Under the pieces are notes generated by a model. It saw only the letters and a list, made by a program, of their open reading frames with translations. It ran no database searches and was not told where the DNA came from. Shown one piece after another: positions 44,616 to 52,992 of a DNA stretch of 54,061 nt. Each line of letters starts with the position of its first letter. Positions within the stretch are counted from its first letter, which is position 1. A program made the translations under genes and the position numbers. The stretch is from Nitrospirota bacterium. GTDB lineage: Bacteria > Nitrospirota > Thermodesulfovibrionia > Thermodesulfovibrionales > Dissulfurispiraceae. Location: positions 1-54,061 of the forward strand of contig SCQE01000062.1 of NCBI GenBank assembly GCA_004321915.1. The letters are read 5' to 3'.

Positions 44616-46014
44616 TTACCGTCCCTCCCCGGCCCGCGTTTTCGAGGACCTTCTCCATACGCATTCCTCTGGACCCTTTTATCAGCACAATGTCGCCTTC
44701 CCTTGCAACTTCCGCAAGCATCGCAGCACCCTCGTCCGAACTATTCACGCAGACCGCCCCGCTGCCGAATTCCGCAGCGGCATGAATCATCAACGGTCCC
44801 ACGGCAATCAGCATATCTACACGCATGGCCAGCAGTTTTCGGCCGATCTCTTTGTGCGCTTCGGTCCCGAATCCTCCGAGTTCCAGCATGTCTCCGAGAA
44901 CAGCTATGGCCCTGCCCTTTTTGCGTGAAGCCATAAGTCGCGACATTTCGGTCAGAGAGGCCTCCATCGAGGAGGGATTGGCGTTATACACATCGTTTAG
45001 AAAAACAACTCCGTCTATTGTTTGGACCTTGAACCGGAGAGACACTCCTTCAAAAGCCTCAAGACCGGTCCTTATATCCGCCATATCCAAACCCAAAACA
45101 GTCCCGGCAGCTGCGGCCGCAAGTGAGTTGTAAATATTAAAAAGCCCCGGGAGCCTAGATTCAACAGGCAAACAACCGCCCTTTGTGCAGAGCGTGAATG
45201 CAGCGCCGGCATCCGTATATATGATGTCTTCGGCAAAAACATCGGCCCCGCTTTTCCGGCCGATACCGAACGATATTATCTCTCCATTAAAACGCGCCTT
45301 AACGCCGTCCATAAGAAAACCGTCATCCGCATTCACAATGGCCCTTTTAGCGCAGCACAAAACTTCCAGTTCCGACTCCCTGACCTTTTCTATCGAGCCG
45401 AAACCTTCCAGATGTTCATACCCTATATTCGTTATAACGGCGGTGTCAGGGGCCGCAATCGAACACAATTCGGCGACGTCGCCCGGCCTGTTGGTGCCCA
45501 TCTCGAGCACCATAGAGTCAATGTCCGGGCCTAAATTCGTCATACAGAGCGGCATGCCGATATGATTGTTCAAATTCCCCTCGGTCTTGAGGACCTTCAT
45601 CTTCATACCGAGCACCGAAACGGTGAGCTCTTTCGTGGTAGTCTTGCCGTTGCTCCCTACAACCCCTATAACAGGGCCTTCAAACCGCTTCCTGAGAAAC
45701 CGCGCCAGCGCATGAAGCGCATGCAAAGTATCGGAGACCAGAATCAAAGTTTTCGGGAATTCGCAATCCGCAATACGCAGCCCTGATATGCTGCCGTCCG
45801 CGCACAGCGCATCACGATTCACTATAGCTCCGCTGCATTTTTTAAGCGCCTGAGGAACAAAGTCATGCCCGTCATGATTCTCTCCCTTAAGGGCAAGAAA
45901 TATGGACCCCTCTTTTGAGGTCCGGGAATCTATCGAAATCCCTGAAAAACCAGAAACCCCTGCAAAAGCGGCCGAACCTCCGGTCGCCTCTAAAATGGTT
46001 TCGATACTTAACAC
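44605..46014 (-). CDS. murF: UDP-MurNAc-tripeptide--D-alanyl-D-alanine ligase MurF
   Basis: 469 residues, GTG start overlapping the murE stop by 7 bp. Substrate-binding N-domain (GISIDSRTSKEGSIFLALKG), ATP loop VVGSNGKTTTKELTV (about 139-153), the MVLEMGTNRPGDVAEL block and NDVYNANPSSMEASL. It adds the D-Ala-D-Ala made by Ddl to the tripeptide precursor, completing the pentapeptide used by MraY. Confidence 0.97.
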   Translation of the reverse strand: MLSIETILEATGGSAAFAGVSGFSGISIDSRTSKEGSIFLALKGENHDGHDFVPQALKKCSGAIVNRDALCADGSISGLRIADCEFPKTLILVSDTLHALHALARFLRKRFEGPVIGVVGSNGKTTTKELTVSVLGMKMKVLKTEGNLNNHIGMPLCMTNLGPDIDSMVLEMGTNRPGDVAELCSIAAPDTAVITNIGYEHLEGFGSIEKVRESELEVLCCAKRAIVNADDGFLMDGVKARFNGEIISFGIGRKSGADVFAEDIIYTDAGAAFTLCTKGGCLPVESRLPGLFNIYNSLAAAAAGTVLGLDMADIRTGLEAFEGVSLRFKVQTIDGVVFLNDVYNANPSSMEASLTEMSRLMASRKKGRAIAVLGDMLELGGFGTEAHKEIGRKLLAMRVDMLIAVGPLMIHAAAEFGSGAVCVNSSDEGAAMLAEVAREGDIVLIKGSRGMRMEKVLENAGRGGTVNAV

Positions 46015-47642
46015 CTTGCTGCCTCTGCCCCCCTGAAATTAATTCCGCCGCCGAAGGCAGGCCTGCTTATGGTCCTGCGTATCGAACTCTCCAGAGCGAC
46101 CCTGTCGCTGAAGGCATGGCGGATCCCGTTGATCTCCTGATACTCCTCATGCCCCTTGCCGGCTACAAGCACGATATCGCCCGGCGACGCCAATTCTACA
46201 GCCATGCTTATTGCTGTGTTCCGGTCTTGAATTACTATATAATTGTCGCCCTGTATGCCTTTCTCTATCTCCCTTATTATTCTCTTGGGGTCCTCGCTCC
46301 TCGGATTGTCCGAAGTCACTATCACAAAGTCGCTCAACTTGGCGGCGATCTCTCCCATTTTGGAGCGTTTGCCCTTGTCCCTGTTGCCCCCGCATCCGAA
46401 CACGACTATTATCTTGCCTTTCCGATGTTCGGCGCTCTGTTCGGGCACCGAAAAATCGCGCCTCTTTACCTTAAGCATCCTTTCGGTCTTTGCTGCTACA
46501 TGATACGCTTCGAGCAACTGCCTCGCGGTCAAAAGCAACCTCTCGAGAGCGTCCTCCGTGTGGGCATAATCGACAACGGCCAGAAACTCCTGTCCCACAT
46601 CCACTTTCTCAAACCTTCCCCTGATCAAAGAAGCCATACCAATTCCCTCCTTTATGTTTTTAATAGGTATATCCAATGCCAAAGCTGCGGCTACCGCAGA
46701 TAAAATGTTATAGACATTCGTAATGCCGACAAGCGGCGAGCTTAATGTTTCCGAAATCCCGTATCGTTCCGCAGCAATAGTGAATACCGTACCGTCGAAT
46801 GCGCTTCTAATTTCCCCCGCCCTTACGTCGGCGTCACCGCTTTCAAGGCCGTAAGTAAGCACACTCCTGCCGGATTTCCTGAGTTTGGACGACAGAGAAC
46901 GTCCGCGCTCATCGTCTATATTCACTACAGCGGTCCCGTCCTTAGAGAGAATGTCCGTAAAAAGCTTCTCTTTTGCCTTATAGTAATCTTCCATAGTTTT
47001 ATGGAAATCGAGATGGTCCCTTGTGAGGTTTGTAAAAAGCGCCACCTTGAATTTCGTGTAGTCGACCCTCTTCTGCATAAGCGCATGCGAAGAGACTTCG
47101 GTAACAACATGCGTGCATCCATGTTCGGCCATATCGCGCAGCAAGCGCTGAAAATCGCAGGCCTCCGGCGTAGTGTGCGGGGCGTCATACGACTTGTCCT
47201 TTATAAGATAATTTATAGTCCCTATCAAGCCTACGCCGTGACCGCAGCTTTCGAGTATCGCTTTAATAAGATACGTTGTGGTCGTTTTACCGTTAGTGCC
47301 GGTAACTCCTATAACATCAAGCTTCTCGGACGCCTTGCCGTAAAAAAGTTCCGACATGTAAGCCATAGCCTCTCTGGAATCGTCAACATTTATCCATGCT
47401 TTATCGCCATGCCCTGCTATCAAATCGTTTATCGTCTTGCCGCGCTCCTCATATACAACGGCGCCGGCGCCGTTGTTCAGCGCCCTTTCTATAAAATCAT
47501 GACCGTTGAATTTATCGCCCTTGACAGCTATGAACAGATCTCCTTCATGCACCTGTCTCGAATCGTATGCGACCCCGGCTATACCGGCGTCCGGATTCCC
47601 TTCTACCCTGTAATCCTTTTTCAATAAATCTACCGCCTTCAT
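46008..47642 (-). CDS. murE: UDP-MurNAc-L-Ala-D-Glu--meso-diaminopimelate ligase MurE
   Basis: About 544 residues from ATG 47642, 4 bp after the ftsI stop; longer frames run back inside ftsI. N-domain GVAYDSRQVHEGDLFIAVKG, ATP loop VTGTNGKTTTTYLIKAIL, TTPEACDFQRLL, TNLTRDHLDFHKTMEDYY (in part). The C-domain motif TSDNPRSEDP carries the DNPR signature of meso-DAP-adding enzymes. An insertion of about 30 residues (AAKTERMLKVKRRDFSVPEQ and onward) lies just before the C-terminal domain start IIVVFGCGGNRDKGKR, making the protein longer than the usual 490-510. Confidence 0.96.
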   Translation of the reverse strand: MKAVDLLKKDYRVEGNPDAGIAGVAYDSRQVHEGDLFIAVKGDKFNGHDFIERALNNGAGAVVYEERGKTINDLIAGHGDKAWINVDDSREAMAYMSELFYGKASEKLDVIGVTGTNGKTTTTYLIKAILESCGHGVGLIGTINYLIKDKSYDAPHTTPEACDFQRLLRDMAEHGCTHVVTEVSSHALMQKRVDYTKFKVALFTNLTRDHLDFHKTMEDYYKAKEKLFTDILSKDGTAVVNIDDERGRSLSSKLRKSGRSVLTYGLESGDADVRAGEIRSAFDGTVFTIAAERYGISETLSSPLVGITNVYNILSAVAAALALDIPIKNIKEGIGMASLIRGRFEKVDVGQEFLAVVDYAHTEDALERLLLTARQLLEAYHVAAKTERMLKVKRRDFSVPEQSAEHRKGKIIVVFGCGGNRDKGKRSKMGEIAAKLSDFVIVTSDNPRSEDPKRIIREIEKGIQGDNYIVIQDRNTAISMAVELASPGDIVLVAGKGHEEYQEINGIRHAFSDRVALESSIRRTISRPAFGGGINFRGAEAARC

Positions 47643-47646
47643 GCCT

Positions 47647-49350
47647 TCAGTTGGAAACCACAAGCCGCTTTTCCTTAGCGTCGTCCCGCAATACGCTAAG
47701 ATGTGAAAGCGACTCCCCCGCGATCTTTCTAAAAACAGGCCCTGCCACCACTCCGCCGTAAATCGCGCCCCTAGGCTCATAAACTACGACAATCATGGCT
47801 ATCTTAGGCTTGTCCGCAGGCACAAACCCCACAAAAGAACTTATGAACCTGTCCTTCGAATACCGTTTCGTCCTCGGATCTATAAGCTGCGCCGTGCCTG
47901 TCTTGCCGGCCACCAGATTGCCGTCCACCGCGGCCGTTGTGGCGGTCCCGCCTTCCTCTGTCACGGTTTTTAGTATGTCCCTGAAGGTTTCAACGTTATG
48001 CTCCGAAAGGATCCGCTCGGCCTTGGCTTCAGCCTTGTAGACCTGCACCCCTTCCGAAGACACTACCTGAGAAACAAGATGCGGCCTCACAAGATAACCG
48101 CCGTTCGCTATTGCGGAGTACGCCCTAAGCACCTGCAAGGGGGTGACGGCAACCTCTTGGCCTATAGCTATGGCCCCGATAGACATGCCGGACCAGCGTG
48201 AAGGTTTTTTTATCCAGCCCGAAACTTCTCCGGCAAGATCGATGCCGCTCTTTTCGCCGAATCCGAAACGTTTTATATAGTCATAGACCCTCTGGCGTCC
48301 GAGTTTCAGCGCTATCTGGATGGTCCCGACATTCGATGACTTCTGGATCACTTCCTTAAAAGCAAGCACGCCGTGCTTATGCGCATCCTTTATCCTTCCT
48401 CCGCCTATTTCTATCGATCCTGCGCTGCAGTCGAACTTGGTGTTAGGAGTTACTATCCCCTCCTCAAGGGCTGCGGTGCCCACTATGACCTTAAATGTGG
48501 AGCCGGGCTCGTAACAGTCGGTTATTCCCCTGTTTCTCCTTTGCCCCGCTTTAACATCGGCAGGATTGTTCGGGTCGTATGTGGGCCTGCTGGTCATGGC
48601 AAGTATTTCACCCGTCTTAGGGTCCATCATAATTCCCACAGCCCCTGCGGCGCTATACTTAGAGACCACTTCGTCTATATTCTTTTCCATGATATGCTGA
48701 AGCACCTCATCAACGGTCAGAACGATATTGCTGCCCTTTATCTCCTTGCGCTGACCTTCGGACAACATGTTCCCTCTGGCGTCCCTCACTACCTTGAGAT
48801 TTTCCCCGCGCGTTGTAAGGTGGCGGTGATAGAACATCTCTATGCCTTCAAGTCCGTTGTTGTCTATGTCCACGTAACCTATCACGTGGGATGCCAGCCT
48901 GCCTCGGGGATAAAACCTCTTCATCTCCGGAAAAAAACCTACACCCTCCAGTCTGTTGTCCTTTACTATTGCCTTGATCCTGTTCGTGTCTTCAGTATCG
49001 AGTTTGCGTTCGATCCAGTTGAACTTCTTGTCCTCGGAAAGTTTTGCAAGGATTATGTCGGGGTTCTTTTTAATGCCTTTTGACAGAGAGTCGGCGACCC
49101 TTTCAGGAGACGGGATTTCGGAAGGATTGGCAAAAACGGACTCTGTGTCCAAGTTCACCGCAAGTTCCCTGCCCGCTCTGTCGAGTATCAGCCCCCGCTT
49201 TACAGGCACCGCCTCTTTTTTTATCTGCTGGCCCTTGGCCTTTGCCGTAAACAGGGCATGATCTACAAGCATTATCTGGGAAAGTCTGGCGGCAACAGCG
49301 ATATACCCGATAGTGACCAAGACACCAAGTATAATCGCCCTCTTATTCAT
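47647..49350 (-). CDS. ftsI: Septal peptidoglycan transpeptidase FtsI (PBP3, class B)
   Basis: 567 residues. One N-terminal TM (about 4-24), the pedestal domain with RGLILDRAGRELAVN, and the transpeptidase: SxxK in EPGSTFKVIVG (about residue 285), SxN in IQKSSNVGTIQIA and KTG in VAGKTGTAQLID. No PASTA domains. It crosslinks septal peptidoglycan with FtsW. It follows ftsL after 8 bp. Confidence 0.96.
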   Translation of the reverse strand: MNKRAIILGVLVTIGYIAVAARLSQIMLVDHALFTAKAKGQQIKKEAVPVKRGLILDRAGRELAVNLDTESVFANPSEIPSPERVADSLSKGIKKNPDIILAKLSEDKKFNWIERKLDTEDTNRIKAIVKDNRLEGVGFFPEMKRFYPRGRLASHVIGYVDIDNNGLEGIEMFYHRHLTTRGENLKVVRDARGNMLSEGQRKEIKGSNIVLTVDEVLQHIMEKNIDEVVSKYSAAGAVGIMMDPKTGEILAMTSRPTYDPNNPADVKAGQRRNRGITDCYEPGSTFKVIVGTAALEEGIVTPNTKFDCSAGSIEIGGGRIKDAHKHGVLAFKEVIQKSSNVGTIQIALKLGRQRVYDYIKRFGFGEKSGIDLAGEVSGWIKKPSRWSGMSIGAIAIGQEVAVTPLQVLRAYSAIANGGYLVRPHLVSQVVSSEGVQVYKAEAKAERILSEHNVETFRDILKTVTEEGGTATTAAVDGNLVAGKTGTAQLIDPRTKRYSKDRFISSFVGFVPADKPKIAMIVVVYEPRGAIYGGVVAGPVFRKIAGESLSHLSVLRDDAKEKRLVVSN

Positions 49351-49358
49351 TCCTGCTC

Positions 49359-49727
49359 CTAATCCATGATCTTCTTAATCATCCTGCGGGGAGAAAACAC
49401 CCCTTCCTCAACCGAAAGAGCGACCTTCTGCGGCTCTTTCATCCCCGCCTGTTTCACCTGAACGACCTTTACCCTGTCGGGTATTACAAAACTATTGGAC
49501 GCGACCTTTTCGAGTTTTTCTATCGAGAGCAGATTGGCCTTTTCGGCCGCAAGCATCTTGCTCTCTCTCAACGCCTGCATCTTCTTCTTCTCGAGGCTGT
49601 TTATGGAATATTCGAGAGACACGACCGTAGATCTTATCCATACTATGGTGAAGGCGGAAAGCACCACCATAAAAACGAGAAGCGGTCTTGCTATCATGGA
49701 GAAAAAACTTTTCTTTACCCTTCTCAT
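49359..49727 (-). CDS. ftsL: Cell division protein FtsL
   Basis: 122 residues. Short basic cytoplasmic start, one TM (about 13-31) and a periplasmic coiled coil (about 32-75: VVSLEYSINSLEKKKMQALR), the FtsL layout; sequence conservation in this family is low, so the name rests on layout and position between rsmH and ftsI. It acts in the FtsQBL complex. The ATG overlaps the rsmH TGA. Confidence 0.88.
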   Translation of the reverse strand: MRRVKKSFFSMIARPLLVFMVVLSAFTIVWIRSTVVSLEYSINSLEKKKMQALRESKMLAAEKANLLSIEKLEKVASNSFVIPDRVKVVQVKQAGMKEPQKVALSVEEGVFSPRRMIKKIMD

Positions 49728-50596
49728 ATTTTTTCCGCCCCTCTAAGTTTCGCGCTCCTCGATGCAGGGTTCTTCTTTATTTCTTCCAATCGGGGCGTAA
49801 GCGGTTTCTTTGTCAGGTTCCGCAGCACACCTGACTTGGCCCCGTCACGGATGAAGTTTTTCACTATCCTGTCTTCTAGCGAGTGGTAGGATATTACGCA
49901 GACCCTGCCGCCGTTCCTCAATCCCGACGCAGCAGCCGAAAGCCCTTTTCCGAGTTCGTCGAGTTCCCTGTTCACCTCTATCCTCAACGCCTGAAAGGTC
50001 CTTGTCGCAGGATGTATTTTGCCCCTGTATCCGTAAACGGCCGAAACGGTCTCCGCAAGTTCGGCGCATGTGTCTATGGCCGCCTGTTTACGTTTGGACA
50101 CAACAGCCTTCGCAATTTTAAGCGCAAGCCTTTCTTCGCCGTACTCTCTCAGGATTTTTTCGAGGGCCTTTTCCTGATAACGGTTGACCACGTCCCACGC
50201 GGAAAGGGACTGCTCTTGGTCCATCCGCATATCGAGCCTCTCTGTAGAATTAAAGCTGAAGCCCCGGCCCAAATCTTTGAGCTGCATCATCGAGAGCCCG
50301 AGATCGAAAACAACGCCGTCAAACTCCATAACGCCGAAGGAGGCAAGTATACGGTCCATCGACGAGAAGCTGCCTTTTGCCAGATGGACCCTCTTGTTGC
50401 CGAGACGCTCGAAGGCTATTTTAAGGGCATTGTCGTCCCTGTCCATACCAACTATCCGGCCGTCCCCGCCGAGACGGGAGAGTATCCCATAGGCATGCCC
50501 GCCCAGACCTACAGTAGCGTCAACGTAAGTCCCATTCTGCTTAACGTTCAGCATTCCGAGGGTCTCCTCGATCATTACCGGCTGATGGAACATCAT
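49724..50596 (-). CDS. rsmH: 16S rRNA (cytosine1402-N4)-methyltransferase RsmH (MraW)
   Basis: About 290 residues from ATG 50596, which overlaps the mraZ TGA (ATGA); a longer frame would lie inside mraZ. Start MMFHQPVMIEETL, SAM-binding YVDATVGLGGHAYGIL (about 26-41), FDLGLSMMQLKDLGRGFSF (DLG with GRGFSF), HPATRTFQALRIEVNREL and ISYHSLEDRIVKNF are canonical. It methylates C1402 in the ribosomal P site region. Confidence 0.97.
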   Translation of the reverse strand: MMFHQPVMIEETLGMLNVKQNGTYVDATVGLGGHAYGILSRLGGDGRIVGMDRDDNALKIAFERLGNKRVHLAKGSFSSMDRILASFGVMEFDGVVFDLGLSMMQLKDLGRGFSFNSTERLDMRMDQEQSLSAWDVVNRYQEKALEKILREYGEERLALKIAKAVVSKRKQAAIDTCAELAETVSAVYGYRGKIHPATRTFQALRIEVNRELDELGKGLSAAASGLRNGGRVCVISYHSLEDRIVKNFIRDGAKSGVLRNLTKKPLTPRLEEIKKNPASRSAKLRGAEKI

Positions 50597-51048
50597 ATCC
50601 CGAAAGACGCCAGCCTCGGCTCCAAAACTTTCCTGTCGACCCGGGCCGGATCGATCGTCTCTTTCCATCTTGCCTTGTCCCATATTTCGAGCCTGTCAAC
50701 AAGCCCGGCTATTACGATTTCACTGCTGCTGATCGCGTTTTCCCGGAGCTCGTAAGGGACCATTATCCTGCCCTGCTTATCGAGTTCGCATTCCACTGCA
50801 GCGGCAATTACACGCCTCATGAAAAACTGGACCGCTTCGTCCGACTTGGGCGCAGCCCTGAGCTTTTCCTCGAGCAGGTCCCATTCGCCGACCGGATAAG
50901 CATGCAGACACTTGTCAAACGGGGCATTCGTGATATATAGTTTTGAATTGTTATACTTGGTGAAAAATACTTCGCGCAAAGGAGCAGGGATCATGATTCT
51001 GCCTTTAGGGTCTAGAGAGTAGTAGTATGTACCTTTAAATGTCGCCAT
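50593..51048 (-). CDS. mraZ: Transcriptional regulator MraZ
   Basis: 151 residues with two AbrB-like half-domains: FKGTYYYSLDPKGRIMIPAP at the start and AVECELDKQGRIMVPYELRE in the middle; each has the DxxGR motif. MraZ forms ring-shaped oligomers that bind repeats in front of its own gene and control the dcw cluster. Three matching repeats lie 9-33 bases upstream of its ATG. First gene of the cluster. Confidence 0.97.
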   Translation of the reverse strand: MATFKGTYYYSLDPKGRIMIPAPLREVFFTKYNNSKLYITNAPFDKCLHAYPVGEWDLLEEKLRAAPKSDEAVQFFMRRVIAAAVECELDKQGRIMVPYELRENAISSSEIVIAGLVDRLEIWDKARWKETIDPARVDRKVLEPRLASFGI

Positions 51049-51056
51049 ATTTATTT

Positions 51057-51081
51057 ACCACTTTTCACCACTTTTTACCAC
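51057..51081 (-). promoter_or_regulatory. MraZ box: three GTGGT repeats at 10-bp spacing
   Basis: On the minus strand GTGGT occurs three times (51081-51077, 51071-51067, 51061-51057), each separated by 5 bases (AAAAA, GAAAA). The pattern equals the TGGGN-N5 direct repeats known for MraZ, with TGGT cores. The repeats span the predicted transcription start and leader of the dcw operon, suiting repression. Confidence 0.8.
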
Positions 51082-51087
51082 AAGGAT

Positions 51088-51117
51088 AGAATATGGTCAA
51101 ACCTCATTGTATGTCAA
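51088..51117 (-). promoter_or_regulatory. Promoter of the dcw cluster
   Basis: On the minus strand a perfect TTGACA (51117-51112) and TATTCT (51093-51088) are 18 bp apart. The predicted start near 51081 coincides with the first MraZ repeat. Confidence 0.7.
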
Positions 51118-51122
51118 TAGAA

Positions 51123-51181
51123 AAAATACATTTTTATATACAGTTATGTATTTTGTGGTCTCGGACTTTAACCGACCACAA
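51123..51181. promoter_or_regulatory. Two palindromes between mraZ and bioF, candidate operator sites
   Basis: AAAATACAT (51123-51131) pairs with ATGTATTTT (51146-51154). TTGTGGTC (51153-51160) pairs perfectly with GACCACAA (51174-51181), 13 bases between. The second palindrome ends 23 bp before the bioF ATG. Its TTGT...ACAA ends recall BirA biotin operators, but the inner bases and spacing differ. Confidence 0.45.
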
Positions 51182-51204
51182 TATATAGGGCCTATCTCAA
51201 GCCA

Positions 51205-52365
51205 ATGAGCATGTTCGACAAAAATTTGGAAGGGCTCCGGCAGAAAAATCTTTTGCGTAAAATCTGCGACAGGGGGGCTATCCCGTCCGGCAAAGACCCG
51301 TCAAAAATTCTGATCTCCGGCATCGAATACGTCAATTTTGCGTCAAACGACTATCTTGGCCTTGCAGGCAGAATAGAGCTTGCCGAGGCCGCAAAAAAAG
51401 CCATAGACACTTACGGAGCTGGTGCAGGCGCGTCACGGCTGCTTGCGGGCGGAACAGAGATCCACAACGAGCTTGAACGCTCAATTGCGGAATTCAAAGC
51501 AACCGAAGCGGCGCTGCTCTTTAATTCCGGATATACCGCAAATATAAGCGCGATACCTGCGCTTGCAGGGGAAGACTGCACCATATTCAGCGACGAACTG
51601 AACCACGCCAGCATCGTCGACGGATGCAGGCTCAGCCGCGCAAAAAAGATCATATACCGCCACACTGACACCGAACATCTGTCCGGACTGCTTGAGCAAA
51701 GCAAAGGGGAAAAAATCGTGATCACCGAAACCGTGTTCAGCATGGACGGCGACATCGCCCCGATCGCAGATCTGCTCCGGCTCTGCAAGGACCACAAGGC
51801 GCTCCTTTACCTTGACGATGCGCACGGAACGGGTGTGCTTGGAGAAGGCCGCGGAACATTAAAACATTTTGGCATCGAACCCGATTCCTCGATAATACAG
51901 ATGGGCACTTTTTCGAAGGCGCTCGGTTCACTCGGCGCCTTTATCGCAGGAGACAAAGCGGTCATCGACTGGCTTGTAAATACCGCACGGGGCTTCATAT
52001 TTTCGACTGCGCTGCCCGCCTCGGTTGTTGCGGCATCGCTTGCGGCCATCGGACTCATCCGTAGCGACAAACGGCTTATAGAAAGGCTCCGGACAAATAG
52101 AGCCTGCCTTTTTGACGGGCTGAAACAGCTCGGGTTCGATACGATGAAAAGCGAGACTCCTATTATCCCTTTGAACACGGGTTCTATAGAAAATTCGCTC
52201 AGCCTCTCGCAGCAACTATCGGACCAAGGGATATATGCGCCTGCCATAAGGCCTCCCACAGTCCCCACACCTAGGCTCAGGCTGACGGTAACGGCAGCGC
52301 ATACCGGTAGCGACATGGAAAAGCTTCTCTCTGCCCTTAAAGAGTGGCAATCAGCAAAAAAATAA
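51205..52365 (+). CDS. bioF: 8-amino-7-oxononanoate synthase (BioF-like, PLP-dependent)
   Basis: 386 residues of the alpha-oxoamine synthase family. Blocks: YVNFASNDYLGLAG, GAGASRLLAGGTEIHNELER (in part), FSDELNHASIVDGCRLS, YLDDAHGTGVLGEGRGT and the PLP lysine in MGTFSKALGSLGAF. It condenses pimeloyl-thioester with L-alanine in biotin synthesis; the related glycine C-acetyltransferase (KBL) is the alternative, but the GTGVLGEGRGT loop fits BioF. No other bio genes are adjacent. Divergent from mraZ. Confidence 0.88.
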   Translation: MSMFDKNLEGLRQKNLLRKICDRGAIPSGKDPSKILISGIEYVNFASNDYLGLAGRIELAEAAKKAIDTYGAGAGASRLLAGGTEIHNELERSIAEFKATEAALLFNSGYTANISAIPALAGEDCTIFSDELNHASIVDGCRLSRAKKIIYRHTDTEHLSGLLEQSKGEKIVITETVFSMDGDIAPIADLLRLCKDHKALLYLDDAHGTGVLGEGRGTLKHFGIEPDSSIIQMGTFSKALGSLGAFIAGDKAVIDWLVNTARGFIFSTALPASVVAASLAAIGLIRSDKRLIERLRTNRACLFDGLKQLGFDTMKSETPIIPLNTGSIENSLSLSQQLSDQGIYAPAIRPPTVPTPRLRLTVTAAHTGSDMEKLLSALKEWQSAKK

Positions 52366-52375
52366 GGAGGAATTT

Positions 52376-52945
52376 ATGGAAATACGGACAACCTATTTTG
52401 ACAAAACAGGGAGGACCAATACTGAGGCATGTCTTGAGATAGTTGATAAGGCCATACACGAACGCGGTTTCAAACACCTTGTAGTCGCCACAACCGAGGG
52501 AGACACCGCCCTTCTCTTCGCCGAAAGGCTTAAAACAACCGGTACAAACATAGCGGCAGTAACCCACTGCGCGAACTTCAAAGGGCCGAATGTGCTCGAA
52601 CTCGCCGAAGACCGAAGAAAAGCCATCGAATCCTTAGGAGCAAAAATCCACACGGGCACTATGGTCACGCACAGCATAGAAACGGCCTTCGCAGCCAAAT
52701 TTCAGGGGCTTTATCCAACGCTTATTTTTGCAAACACGCTAAGAATATTCGGTCAGGGGACCAAGGTGGCCGTAGAAATAGTTATGATGGCTGCGGATGC
52801 TGGGCTCATTCCGGAATGCGAAGAGGTCCTTGCAGTGGCAGGCACAGCGCGCGGGGCAGATACAGTGCTCGTCATAAAATCTGCCGCATCAAAGCGTGCC
52901 CTTGATTTGAGGGTTTTAGAGGTGCTTGCAAAGCCGAGGGAGTAA
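52376..52945 (+). CDS. Stand-alone pyruvate kinase alpha/beta domain protein
   Basis: 189 residues equal to only the C-terminal (PK_C) domain of pyruvate kinase: TYFDKTGRTNTEACLEIVDK, HLVVATTEGDTALLFAERL and the final AVAGTARGADTVLVIKSA. No catalytic barrel is present, so it cannot make pyruvate. Free PK_C proteins of this size are common in archaea and some anaerobic bacteria; their role is unknown, possibly ligand sensing. A GGAGG ribosome-binding site lies before the ATG and the gene follows bioF after 10 bp, so they are likely co-transcribed. Confidence 0.85.
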   Translation: MEIRTTYFDKTGRTNTEACLEIVDKAIHERGFKHLVVATTEGDTALLFAERLKTTGTNIAAVTHCANFKGPNVLELAEDRRKAIESLGAKIHTGTMVTHSIETAFAAKFQGLYPTLIFANTLRIFGQGTKVAVEIVMMAADAGLIPECEEVLAVAGTARGADTVLVIKSAASKRALDLRVLEVLAKPRE

Positions 52946-52992
52946 AGCTAATCTTACGTTCAATTTTGTTTTCTGACCGGAATGACTTTCAT

